A stretch of DNA of 64,000 bases from Hypoxylon rubiginosum (taxonomy: Eukaryota; Ascomycota; Sordariomycetes; Xylariales; Hypoxylaceae). The DNA lies in NCBI GenBank assembly GCA_902806565.1, contig CADCXA010000016.1, positions 1,240,001 to 1,304,000 on the forward strand, in the 5' to 3' direction. The translations under genes and the position numbers were made by a program. This document shows positions 32,025 to 43,384 of this stretch, in pieces. The notes under the pieces were generated by a model. It was not told where the DNA came from. It worked only from the letters and a program-made list of their open reading frames with translations, and searched no databases. Positions within the stretch are counted from its first letter, which is position 1; each line of letters starts with the position of its first letter.

Positions 32025-34182
32025 GATGAATTATCTGCAAGACCAAGACTCGGGGAGTGGATGTTGCGTGGTTTGGGAGAGAGGATGAATATGAACTGGA
32101 GCTCGGAAAGTTGGTGATGTTTAATGGGAGGGAAGCTTCAAGCAGGCAACCCGAAGCTGCGCGTTGCCGGTTGGCAGCTTGCATAAGCTCCTAAACTCAG
32201 GCTTGGGCAACTGTGGCGTAAGTAGCATTGTACTTTACACTAGCTTTAGTGTGGCGGTGCACCATAAATCTACCCCCAATTGCCCCACCAGACCCGACGT
32301 CAACACCAAACAAACGCGACATCCATTCGAACTGTCTGTCAACTTTGGCATGATTATTCTCTTCAATACCAGCTTGCACACGTTTTCTATCAGTGAATCG
32401 AGAAACTAATAGCATGCTGGCTCCTCATGGATTCAATACACCAAGTTTTGACCCTTATGTTACCTAAACAGCTAACACCAACATCCTAGTGGAGTAGCTC
32501 CCCTATTCCAATGGCTTAGTTTCCGAGCCTTTTAGTATCGACAAAGGGATTCTTTTCTATAAGACCATATGAATCTGGCTATGTATAGCTTCGAAGCTCA
32601 GAGTCGATATGACTTGCGTCACCTAATCTTGACCACCAAGGGTTGAGTAGGTCTAGTAGAGGGACTGGAGCTAAGTTGGTATATAGGATGGAACCCCTAC
32701 CCCTTCCACTGATATACAACGTCCCTTTTACTCCTTCGGTTTTGCTGTTGCGTGGACTTAGAATTGGTCTCTACAGTCTATCGCCGGGACTGATGACGAC
32801 TTTCGTACATTGAAACACAATTTCCCGGGAATGAAAAGTTATCGATAAACTCCTATAAAATGACTGACGGTGCATGACCAGGACAGATGACTTCTCTATA
32901 GAAATCCGATTTAACATCAAAGCTCTCAATCGACATAATGCCGTATCATCACGACGAGCCGGACAAGCTATAGTGAGAAGCAGCAGAGCGGGATGATGAA
33001 ACAGCATCTAATTGAAGCTCGTACTCAGCTCTTACACTACGCGGCACACAATCTACTAGTGAAATAGAGCTTGACGAGGCTCAGATATCTATGAATGCGG
33101 ATGACGAAGGGTCGTTGAATAACGAGAAGATCGTACCAACGCTGCCGAGTATCTCGAGGAAGGTTTCGCAATATTCTAGCTATGCACGGAAATAAGACTG
33201 CAAGATCCAGGGAGAATCAATAACTTGAAGAGCGATATGACCGCGGCTGGAAACACCTTGCCAATTTATTAACTTTCTAACTTTTGTTATAGGAATTTGG
33301 ATATGAGCCTTTCGATGTCGTGGCCTGGGCTTTCACCCAGCCTGTCGTAGGCGCTAAGACGGTGCTGTTGCGCTTTGCAAGGGGGTTGGGGAAGGGGTTG
33401 GGGTCAGAATTGTCGACTGACTAAATCGTACAGAATGGGTTTGTGATGTTCCGTATATGCCTTCATGAGCAAGTGCAAAAACTTACTAACGCCAGTGTGG
33501 ACGGCTATATCCTAGCAGGTCGCATAGCGCAAGGACAGGAGGAATGCGCGATGTTGAGCGAGTTTGAGAAGGCAGAAATTGAGCAACACGTTGCCAGAAA
33601 GAATACGCCTAAAATGAGGCGGCCGGATACCAGTAGTGAACTCTGAGGCGCCGCAAAGGCGGCTTCATCGCGGATGGTCAAGGTTGGTCTTTATTTATTT
33701 ATTTACTTCTCACCGATCTGAGGTCGAGTACAGGGTATGCTTGACAGACGCGAAGACTCAGGGAACGAGAGGACATACGGCGCTTGCGGGTAGATCTTGT
33801 CGGAAAGGAGGCAACCTAGGGACCTAAGACGTGTTATTATTTGCTAACGATTGGCCCCCTAACAGTCCGCCCCAAATACAACCTTAGATCCAGCATCTTG
33901 CAGATGAGTTGTGCGCAATGGCGCATAACTGGCTGACACTGCGTTCACAACAACGGCTCAGCCGCACTTATCGACCAGGGGTATTTAGAGGAATGCACCC
34001 CACCACCACAGTCACGTTTCAACTACCGTTCTGCAGTTGTGTGTGTGGTGAACTCGGCGGCTAAGATTGTTTCCTTTCCTACCTTCCTTCCATTCACTTT
34101 AGGTACCTACCTAATCCTCTTGTCTTTCGAGAATACCTTCACTCTAGCAGCTCTACGATTTCGACGCTAAGAGAGAGTCACT
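32025..34182. other. Divergent intergenic region between PRE10 and the C2H2 gene
   Basis: 2.2 kb. The left end holds the PRE10 promoter. At 33300-33430 a plus-strand frame (EFGYEPFDVVAWAFTQPVVG) follows an acceptor-like TTGTTATAG. Another frame, 33443-33646, has protein-like composition, but the splice phases between them do not fit, and I recognise no family. Both may be relics. TACCTACC words occur near 34103. Confidence 0.4.
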
Positions 34183-36139
34183 ATGACTTACACACCAAGT
34201 AGCGACATCTTTGGTACAACTGGGTGTGAGGACCAGGATCAGATTTTTCAGAAGATGAGCTTCTATGAGCCTCGTTCCCAAAAGCCAACCATCTCGACGA
34301 GGGGCCGGTTGGTTAACGAAGCGAGAAAGCATCATATGCATAAGAGGAGGCATAAGTTCTCTTCGCTCGCTTCACAAGGCCTCACCGGAGTTGCCGCCAA
34401 GAGAATGAAACAGATCATCAAGAATCAATCGTCACAAGCCGTAGGGAAGGAAACAATCCAGGCTCATAAGACACCACAACTGGTCTCCGTGTACTCACTA
34501 CTGCGGCAAAGCCAAAATCTCTTTTCACAGCTCGAAAATGCCATCATGCAGGAGGATATTATTGAAAAGGTCCACGGCCTTCAGATAACCACCAACCAAG
34601 ATGTTCAACCGGATGAGGCTACCAATAATTTCGATAACGTCTGGATAAGATGCCAAAGGAACGCAGCCTCTACTGCTAAAGAGCAAGAGCCCATAGCTGA
34701 GTCTATCGAACAACTCGTCAATATTACTCGAAGTGTGCTACAGTCCGACGCAATTTTCACAGCCCATGGGGATGGCCATAGCAATCCCTCAGACCAATCG
34801 AGAACTGGAGCTTGGTCGTCGTTCGCTTCTAGTTCTGGGCCCTCTGAATTAACTAGCCCAAAGAAGCGAAAGAGCCAATCATGGGGTAATGACCCAGGCG
34901 ATGAAAAGTCTGACTCTGAAAAGGACTGCCCTCGGCGGCCGATGAAGACCCTTAAACTGGAGTCATCACTTACCCGCCGCCGATTCGCTTGTCCCTATTT
35001 CAAACGATCTCCTAACAGACATATGCACCAAAGATCTTGCGCTGGCCCCGGGTGGCCGTCGGTACACAGGTTGAAGTAAGTGTACAATAGAGTCTAAGAT
35101 CTCCCTGATGACGCCCCAGAACACTACGGGATTTACGCTAATGCTTACTGTTAGAGAGCACTTATTTCGGGTGCATAGATTGCCCAAATTTAGATGTAAT
35201 CGCTGTGCATGGGAGTTCCAAAACTCCAAGGAGCTAGCATCACATCAACGATCTACGCGGCCTTGCGAGTTGCAGGTGTTCGAAGAACAGTTGGAGGGCA
35301 TCAACTCGGAGCAAGAAGCACAATTGAAGTCCAGGAAGAAGGATTCCACTAACAAACTCGAGGAGGAGAGGTGGAACGATGCGTACCGCATTTTATTCCC
35401 AGCTGATGATTTATCAAACATACCAACACCTTGTCAGTGCGCTGGGATTTATCTACATATGGAACAAGGCTCGTAATTGGCTAACCGCTGAGCAGACTAC
35501 GAGTATCCAGAAGCAACTAACAATAAGGGTGCCTCGAAGGATTGCGGAGGTGATGACGACGATGACGGCAAGCTGGACATCACCGCATATAGGTCATACC
35601 TAGCGTCGGATTTGCCATCGACCCTCCAGCAAGAGCTCGAGAGAGATGTTGAGCTTGCGCTTCACACATCGGATCATGTCGTGAAAGATCGCGCAGTCAA
35701 GCTTGTCCGAGCTCTTCAACCGAAACTTCTCAAAGGCTTTTTGAGAGCTCAACAATCTCCATTCGTATCGGACAACAGAGCGCCACTTCTGAGTCCTTTA
35801 CAAGAACAAGAGCCCGGAAACACCGGTATCTTCAGTATGGAGTTGGAGATGCCCGACCATATCTTTGAAGATTCATTGCCTCTATTAGACGAAAACTCCC
35901 TGTTTGACCTGACTACTAAGTACAGGTTGTCAGATTTGCGGACGGAGACTAACCCCGAAGTATCGCACTTAGGGCATGAGATGACAGGCCTGATCAATCC
36001 GTACGGAGAAACCCATTCGATAGACCTGCCGGATCTTCCAACTTGGGGTGAAGACGTTATTTCGGCGAATGAGACCAATGGTGAATATTCCAATTCATCT
36101 GATTTCGATGCAATATTCTCCGATATGATCGAGCAGTAG
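34183..36139 (+). CDS. C2H2-type zinc-finger protein (fungal HLxRxH family)
   Basis: Three exons: 34183-35075, 35155-35432 and 35496-36139, 604 residues. Introns are GTAAGT..GTTAG (79 bp) and GTCAGT..AGCAG (63 bp). The first intron splits the conserved block. Across it the protein reads RRFACPYFKRSPNRHMHQRSC, then SVHRLKEHLFRVHRLPKFRCNRCAWEFQNSKELASHQRS. This paired-finger arrangement (ACP-K, RLKEHL-R-H, C-RC-F, L-H-R) is a common ascomycete-specific family usually annotated only as C2H2-domain protein. A Lys-Arg-rich N-terminus (HHMHKRRHKF) could direct nuclear import. An acidic run of Asp follows the fingers. DNA targets and function unknown. Confidence 0.85.
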
Positions 36140-37232
36140 CCAGTCTGGCCACACTGGGATCTAAGAACAACACTTGCCACTTCTTAAATATCGGAGTATA
36201 AACACCTACTAAAGTGTGTACGTGCTTAAGGGGGAGATGGAGTGAAAAGAGACAAGGTGTAGGGCGGGTATCAGACTGGTGGCGTTCTTGGTTTTTCTCC
36301 GGCCCAATCGAGTTACGGATATCTTCATGGACCTCTGAAACACAAGCTATTTGAGCTTTTCGCATAGCCTCGTATTCGTGCTTGCACGATGTTGGGTGTA
36401 TTTGTTGTTCGGCGCTGCCGGTGCAAGGTAAGACAAAGACCCAATCTAGACCCATACCATGAGAATACCAAGTCTAAGTCATGATAATTAGGATAAGGGG
36501 CTTGCTTTTTGAGTCTTCGTTGTTACAAAGGCCACCACCGCTCGGGCCGGTACTAGGAGCCGTTTTCGGTGGGCATCTCAACGATAAAGGCCTAAAACAG
36601 TACATACACACAAGTTGTATTTGGTACAGACGAGAGTGCACATCTCGAATTGTCGACTTTACAAGTAGTAAGGATTCACGAAAAGGCTTTCGGAATGAAT
36701 CGTGTGTGGCTGCAAGGCGTTCTAGGTAGAGCCGAGCAAGCTCGCTCTCTCCTTCTCGAGTGCTTCACGTGGTGTAGGGTGACACGATGCGTAGTACCTG
36801 ATCCTTTCCCTCGGGTCAACATCTTTTGTATTTATGTCTTGGCAAAGGTGCTCAAAGAGTGGATGGAGGTTGCTCCGTGTGGCGACCGTGTGCTTGGATC
36901 ACGATGCACGTGGCTTTATACTCGAGCCTTTCATACTGCTGGGTCGCCATCCATGTGGCTTTATACTCAATCCCTTTTCTTTCACCACATGTATCCAAGC
37001 GCCTATCATCGATCCACCTCTCAAGAAAATAGCTGCCGAAACAGGTTACAGGAAAACGGCTACCGTTGACCTGGGTTGAGTAGTCTTATCTCATTGATCC
37101 GGGGCAGTTCACATCCGATATAAATGACCGACTGAATCCAGTTGAAAGAAATGCCTAAGCGGCCGTCCATATTTAGCCCTCCGTGGTTATCCCTAACTTA
37201 GACCCGACACCTCAGAACTGGCTAAAGCGAAG
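36140..37232 (+). promoter_or_regulatory. Intergenic region and putative promoter of the monooxygenase
   Basis: No gene seen in the first 900 bp. The phrase TGGCTTTATACTC is repeated at about 36911 and 36957. A TATAAAT box at 37119-37125 lies about 110 bp before the monooxygenase ATG, a plausible core promoter. Confidence 0.45.
37119..37125 (+). promoter_or_regulatory. TATA-like box upstream of the monooxygenase
   Basis: TATAAAT about 108 bp before the ATG. Position fits a fungal core promoter; not tested. Confidence 0.45.
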
Positions 37233-39050
37233 ATGGGTTCCATTACATTGGGTTTTCAGCCAGCTGATTCTATCGATGTTGAAGAGCTTGACGCTCTCGT
37301 CATTGGCTCGGGCTTCGGTGGTGTATACCAACTCAAGAAGCTTCGAGAGGAAGGTTATAAAGTTAAGTTAGTGGAATCCGGCACTGGCTACGGCGGGATC
37401 TGGCACTGGAGCCGATACCCAGGTGCCCGGGTCGATAGCCATGCACCTCACTATCAGTTCTCGGACCCCGAGCTCTGGCAGAACTGGCACTGGAAGCAAA
37501 GATTTCCCGACCATAACGAGCTACGAGCCTACTTCGAGTTCGTAGCAGACAAATGGGATCTTAGAAAAGACACCTACTTCGATACTCATATCACGGCTGC
37601 TAAATGGGATGAGGCCGAGTACAAGTGGATCATCACCGCATCGAACGGTAGGATCTTTAAGGCGACATACTTCCTTCCGCATTGCGGACTTGCTGCTAGT
37701 AGAGTGTTCCCCAACTGGAAGGGAATTGGTTCATATAAAGGAATGATGGTCCATTCCTCATACTGGCCACACGAGCAGCCGGACTTGAAGGGCAAGAAGA
37801 TCGCTGTCGTCGGAACCGGCTCTACGGGCGTCCAGCTATCCGACGCTGTGAGCAAGGTGGCCGGCGAGCTCGTCGTCTTCCAGCGCACGCCGGCCATGGC
37901 CTTGCATATGAGGCAGGTGAACTACGACGACGGCGAGGAGCCCATCACCAAGGCGGAGGTCGAGAAGTGCTTTAAGGGCCGTGCTGACGGGCACTTCGGA
38001 TTCGATTTCAATTTCCTCGGGAAAGCTGTCTTCGACGTCGACGAGGCCGAGCGTCTAGCCACCTACGAAGCTCTATGGAAAGAGGGCGACTTCAAATACT
38101 GGCTCGGTTCCTACACGGACACGCTATTCAGTATGGAGTCCAACCACGAAGCGTACAAGTTTTGGCGTGAGAAGACGCGGGCTCGTATTCGGGACCCCAG
38201 AATCCAAGAGCTCTTGGCTCCCGAGAAGCAGCCCTACCCGTTCGGCTGCAAGCGGGTGCCTCTTGAGACGGGTTATTTCGACATGTTCAACAAGCCGAAC
38301 GTGGACCTTGTCGATGTGAACCACACCCCTATTGTCGAGGTGACCGAGAAGGGGATACGGACGACGGAGAAGGAGTTTGAGTTTGACATAATCAGTGAGT
38401 AGATTTCGAGTCAATCGCGCCATACCCCTTAATAGTCGGCACGCTAACTCCATATGTTCGTAGTTCTCGCCACGGGATTCGATGCTGTCACGGGAAGCCT
38501 GACGAGCATCGACATCCGCGGGATCGGCGACCTGAGCTTGAAGGAGAAGTTCCAGGAGCACGGGCCCACCACCTACTGCGGCATCGCGACGGCCGGGTTC
38601 CCGAACATGTTCTTCATCAACGGGCCCCAGGCCCCGAACGCCTTCTGCAACGGCCCCACGTGCGCCGAGCTGCAGGGCGACTGGATTGCCGACGTCATGA
38701 ACCGCCTCCGCGACGCCGGGGTGAGCAGCATCGTGGCTGACGAGGAGAGCGAGAAGGAGTGGGTCGAGCACGTGGAGAGCGTGGCGTACTCGTCGCTCCT
38801 GCCGAAGGCTAAGTCTGTAAGTGACCCTGTGCAAACCTCCTATCTAGAGTCATACGTGGCTGTCATTGGGGAAGAGAATCATATTTTTCTAACAGTCGTA
38901 ACTCGGTAGTGGTACATGGGTGATGGCATCCCCGGGAAACCGAGAAGGTCGCAGATGTACTTGGGCGGTGTGCCGAACTACTACACGAAACTCAGGAGCT
39001 GCGCGTCGGAAGGCTATAAGGGGTTCCATTTTCAGGGCTTGAAAGCGTGA
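37233..39050 (+). CDS. Baeyer-Villiger-type flavin monooxygenase
   Basis: Three exons: 37233-38394, 38464-38816 and 38910-39050, 551 residues. Introns are GTGAGT..CGTAG (69 bp) and GTAAGT..GGTAG (93 bp). The FAD-binding Rossmann motif is GSGFGG (25-30), followed by GGIWHWSRYPGARVDS, typical of the class. The fingerprint F/Y-x-G-x3-H-x3-W-P is present as YKGMMVHSSYWP (168-179). The NADPH-binding motif is GTGSTG (194-199). Further support is ATGFDAVTGS and GPQAPNAFCN near the C-terminus. These enzymes insert oxygen next to a ketone to make an ester or lactone, using NADPH and O2. Length is normal. No polyketide synthase, NRPS, terpene or P450 gene is nearby, so it is not evidently part of a metabolite cluster. 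Substrate unknown. Confidence 0.93.
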
Positions 39051-39274
39051 CGGCTTGGAGACCCAAAGCGCGCCAATCCGAACGTATAAACCTAGGTAGC
39101 TAGCTTACTAGGACAGGTATATAGTTGAATCGCGTTTATATATTATCGTTCTCAAGGGGAACCCAACAGTGTTTACCATATAACCGGCAGGTCTAGACTA
39201 GGAGGAAGATGGAACTTTTTCTACCGACACTCTTCAGAATGCTACCGATAAAACTAATCAATCCATTAGGTTCT

Positions 39275-39847
39275 CTAAAACACGGCACAATAACCCTCGT
39301 AACGTGAACCGAGGGAATGGGCGAGCACGGGAAGTGAATCGAGAGGAAAGGGAGCAAATTGATTAGAATTTGGCGCGGAGAACATTGCTGAGTCAATGGG
39401 TTCTGTGTCAGGGGGACAGCCGCCATCAAGCAATGATATCGAAACTTTCGTGACGTGTCTACGCGTTGTGAATTGGAAGATGTAGTTACGGAAAGATAAC
39501 ACTTCCGGCTTCGATGCGTTTGAGTAGTATTCGTTCCAGAATGTAGTCGATGGGTTGTAGACACCAAGGAAGCAAGATGTCTCTTGGAATAAGTCAGACG
39601 TCGAATTAAGATAGAACGCCTCGCTTCCTCCGGTTAGGACAGCGGAGTTAGAGGGACTAAAACCGTACTGTCTGCTGTTGATACCGGGGTAGATTTGTGC
39701 TGTACTTTCACCACCGAAAAGTCGCTTGTAGGCGGTACTCAGACCCAAAGGGAGGCATATAAAACACACAATCACGACCCGCCATATTTTTCTCGCCCGA
39801 GGTTGGAGAAAACTATTATATGTGTCTGTAGGGTTGATTGTCTCCAT
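39275..39847 (-). CDS. Truncated single-pass membrane protein, fungal hypothetical family
   Basis: 190 residues from the ATG at 39847; an earlier GTG-initiated extension is not needed. A charged leader is followed by one membrane segment (ARKIWRVVIVCFICLPLGLS), then AYKRLFGGESTAQI and an extracellular-looking region with two NxS/T sites. The phrase LPLGLS-AYK-x-F-GG is what I remember from a large ascomycete family of uncharacterised membrane proteins, normally several hundred residues. Here the frame stops after about 190, and no donor fits a continuation. It starts 76 bp after the AAA+ ATPase stop on the same strand and ends 224 bp from the convergent monooxygenase. Probably a truncated copy, though a short real gene is possible. 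Confidence 0.5.
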   Translation of the reverse strand: METINPTDTYNSFLQPRARKIWRVVIVCFICLPLGLSTAYKRLFGGESTAQIYPGINSRQYGFSPSNSAVLTGGSEAFYLNSTSDLFQETSCFLGVYNPSTTFWNEYYSNASKPEVLSFRNYIFQFTTRRHVTKVSISLLDGGCPPDTEPIDSAMFSAPNSNQFAPFPLDSLPVLAHSLGSRYEGYCAVF

Positions 39848-39923
39848 TGGACATCGGTAATAACGAACGTAGTCGGCAGAACCCTCCGTACGCACTGGTT
39901 CTCGAATTCATCTAGCCATAAAC

Positions 39924-42900
39924 TTATTCCGATCCGCTCATACTTGTAACCTCACTTGTATCCTCGCGACTAATTGCCTCCTTTCTTTTCTTGTTCTTCC
40001 TACTATTCTTTTCTTTACCTCTGTTCTTTCTCTTTTTCGACATTTGGCGCTCAAACTCGGAGATATCATCACCGCTATCTGACTCGTCCCTCCATTTCCA
40101 ATCCAGTGCAATCTCGGAATGGCCTTTACCTCCCTTGACGGCAATGAGGTACTTTTCAAATCTCAGAGCATTCTTTGCTACCTCTTTGAAGTGCGTCTCG
40201 GAAAGAATTGGGGTTGATTGCTCCTGATTTTCCTTGGCGGCCGCCGTCCGCTTCCGAGCTTGGAACGTCGCCATAGCGATGGCTGTCTGAAACGCATTGC
40301 GTATTTGCCTCGTAATTGTTAGTCAAGTATTGAATATAACACCCTGAGCGATCAGAGGGAGGTGGGGATGTACCGTCCATTCCAAACCTTTAGGCTTGGT
40401 TCTTTATCGAGTTCTCTGAAGTGGCGCTTCGCGAAGCGGAGGATATCATCCTCTTCTATCTCGATGTGTTTGTTCTCTTTGGCAAACTCAATTTTGATCC
40501 TCTTCAAATTGTTTCGCCAGATTAACAGCGTCTTTTTCTTATCCAGCCTTGGATAATACAAACTAAGATGGATACGGGACATGAAAGCCCTATCGATCTT
40601 GCTTACTCGATTACTCGTGAGAAAGAGTATACCCTAATTGCAACTATATTTAGAAATACTGCCAGATCGGACTCGTTTTCAACGAAGCTTACGCTATAGT
40701 ATTCCAATGATCTCAGGAAGACTGATCTGATTGTCAGAGTCTTGCGTGGGCCTGTTTGGTGGGAGGACTCACTGGACACGATTGCGTTACGCTGGATATT
40801 TGACTGTTCGCTCCTCGTGCTTAGAAAAAAATACTACCCCGGTGATTGTCAATACATTCGTCGAAACACTTTCTGTCACCGAAGTTGACTTACTCTGCTT
40901 CGTCTATTAGTAGAACGCACCCCCATTTGTGAGCCAGTTGGAAGGTCATCTCGAGGTTCTCCTCGACCTCGATTGCCTTGTCACCGATATCACCGCAGGT
41001 GATGGGGAATAACGGCCTTTTGGTATATGCGGCAACACATTCTGCGGTACTCGTTTTCCCCACACCCGGCTCGCCATGGAGGAGAATGATAAGACCGCGC
41101 CCCTTTCCTTGCACCAGCTCGACAGAGGACAGGACGCTATCCATTTTGGCACTGGCACCCGGAAGGCTATTGGGGCGCTCGTGGTCGTCTACAAGCGCTA
41201 GTACCGTTTCTTTGGTCTCCTTTTCGACGACTAGGTCATCCCAGTTGCTGTTGTCGTAATTAAGAGTTTTGAGTTCGTCGATGTCGAAGGTTCCCCACCT
41301 CCGAGTCCTGAGGACAAAACCGTAGACCATGTGCGGGAGCAACCTCTTATGGTCGTCTGCCAGGTCGCTCTGTCGGGGCTCGAAAAGGTGTTTTGAGTTT
41401 TCCTTGAAGTCGCTACGCTCCTTTTCGTCTACTTCATAGTCATCGAAAATCACGTCGTTCCCGCAGCACCTAGCCTGTCCGCATGCAGGGTTGATCGTCT
41501 ACGGTTGAGTGAACTCGCGTTTGTCATCACCGATGAGGTTGTCAAGTCCTATCTTAGGCCTCGTATCTCTCATACTGATGTAGGAAAGGCTAAAATCAAT
41601 AATCACTTCGGAGTCAACCTAAAATGGGGCCGTAACCGTCAGAAAAACCTTTAAGTATCGCTAGAAGAATATTGACGATGATCTTACCTGTTCTCGATTC
41701 CTATCAAGGGTCATGCCCTTGTACGTTCGATGTGCTGTGACTTCCGGGCTAGAAAGCTTAAGGAAGTCACTGCCTCGTTTTTCTAATCGTTTCTGAAGAT
41801 TCCTGGCGTCCGGGTCGCATTGTATTGGGTAGATTGGAAGTGCCCGAATGTCCTTTGTCTTTTCAAACCGGGGAATGTAGAAGGTCTTATTGACTGGACC
41901 AAAACGAACGCCATCGAAGTGGATGTAGAAACACTCGATAACGAAGGAACCACCAGCCCACCCGTCATTCTTAAGCTTTGAATATACGGTCCTAGGTGTC
42001 ACGTCACCATAACCTACTCCTTCCCGACCACAGGTGACTTTTTACACTCGGTAATTATCTCACAAAGTCAGCACATATCAGCAAACTAACTCATGTGGTT
42101 CTTACGCACAGCTGAATCTGAGACTGCCCGCTGCTTCGTACTTCAAAGCCCGGTTTAAAAGCATACCAGAGATCAGAGAACGCAATCTCTGTGGTTTCAG
42201 AACTCAAATTTCTGTGTAATTCAATCTGTGGTCCAAGATACTTTCTCGCAACATCACAGAGTACACGAAGATGTTCACGAACCCTATCTGTATCATCTTT
42301 AGAGCTAGGTTTGTTGCTATTAATAGGCCATCGTAATCGGTGTTCGCTGTCCAATGGGTCTTGGCCTGCATCGTGTTAACATAAAATAAAGGAAGACGAG
42401 GTGGTATATTTGGATACATACGGGAAAGGTCGTCACATTCGTCCTATCTAGCATATCTAGATGTTCCTGTAGTGTATCAGCCGAGGTGACTAGCATCTTG
42501 AAAGGGCTAATGAGTGTTAGGCGGTGCCGGTAAGGTCCCACGGTGGTGTCAAAACCTGTGATCTCTTTGAGTTTCTTTAGTAAGCTGGGAGACCTTATTC
42601 GGATTCGGTATGGTTCTGGTGCCATTAGTTTGGTGTTCTGGCTTTGTACAGGGTTCGAGATTTCCAGGGGATTTGGATTCTCGGATCGGTTAGCTTTCCC
42701 GAGATATAACGTGGAGAATTGCGGCGACTCGGTGAGGATTTCTATAACACTCTTTTCCATTTTATCCATCTCCGGGCAATGCTGCCACTTGCTGGGTTTC
42801 GCTTTCTCGTCGACCTCGATCCGAGTAGAGAATTCTGCCCAGTTCTGCAAGTCAAAACAGTTACGAGACGGCGGTATGGCGTTGGGACCGTCAAGGTCGT

Positions 42901-43384
42901 CAATTGGGGGTGTCTTCTCCCGTAGGGCCTTCCGCATGCTCTTTTCTAATTCTACAATTCTGTCTTCAAGTAACTTCACGTATTGAAGCGATTGAATCAT
43001 CCTTAGGCCCGACTTATTTCGTCTTTCCTCCAAGGGAGGGTGAGTCCTAAACATGCCTCCAATCTGTAACGAGTCGGTTGTTCCTTGATCATCACTATAA
43101 GTCTCATTATCTGCCTCCTTTGCCAACATCATTGTAGTACGGCGTCCTTGCCATCCTGATGTGTCGAGGCCCCCCACCTCGTCTATTTCGACTTTCTCGA
43201 CCATCGTCGCGAGACTGCTATCGTCATGGCATCTTTCCGAAATCTGTGAAGGAGCCGAACTCGGGGAGGCAAGAGTTGGGGGTTTTCTAAATGAATTTTG
43301 CAAAATATCGAGTCTTGGGTCTGGTAATTTTGGTGATAAGGTAGGAGCACTTTGCTGAAGAACATCCACAGAGTCTTCCATCAT
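39924..43384 (-). CDS. DUF7025-AAA+ ATPase, conserved frame interrupted by TAG
   Basis: Eight exons in transcription order: 43384-42418, 42365-42110, 41991-41688, 41618-40894, 40819-40773, 40721-40693, 40633-40374 and 40308-39924. All phases join to 991 codons, but codon 549 is TAG (41501-41499). DUF7025 spans about residues 310-610 (IAFSDLWYAFKPGFEV, FVIECFYIHFDGVRFGP, VDSEVIIDFSL). The AAA module has Walker A GEPGVGKTS (691-699), Walker B CVLLIDEAD, sensor LFLTSNRV and the fungal lid with NGRQIRNAFQTAIAMA. The tail is Lys/Arg-rich. This is a common ascomycete family of unknown function. Splicing from 41688 directly to 41498 would remove TAG in frame (CCGTAG acceptor) but also delete ~40 conserved-looking residues. 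The expected VFLS after Walker B is also missing. It could be a recent pseudogene, an alternative-splice gene or a readthrough case. Confidence 0.75.
41499..41501 (-). other. In-frame TAG inside the AAA+ ATPase
   Basis: The frame is open from 41618 to this TAG and continues open from 41498 to 40894 in the same phase. Conserved-looking text lies on both sides (LDNLIGDDKREFTQP before, ARCCGNDVIFDDYEV after). The stop also forms the last three bases of a possible acceptor CCGTAG. Confidence 0.85.

Noticed and set aside
33290..33646. Two-exon small gene upstream of the C2H2 gene
   Set aside because: Every visible donor gives the wrong phase for the second segment, and no family is recognised.
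42000..42110. Frame break between AAA+ exons 2 and 3
   Set aside because: At first no canonical splice kept the frame. Donor GTGCGT at 42109 with acceptor CCTAG ending at 41992 resolves it.
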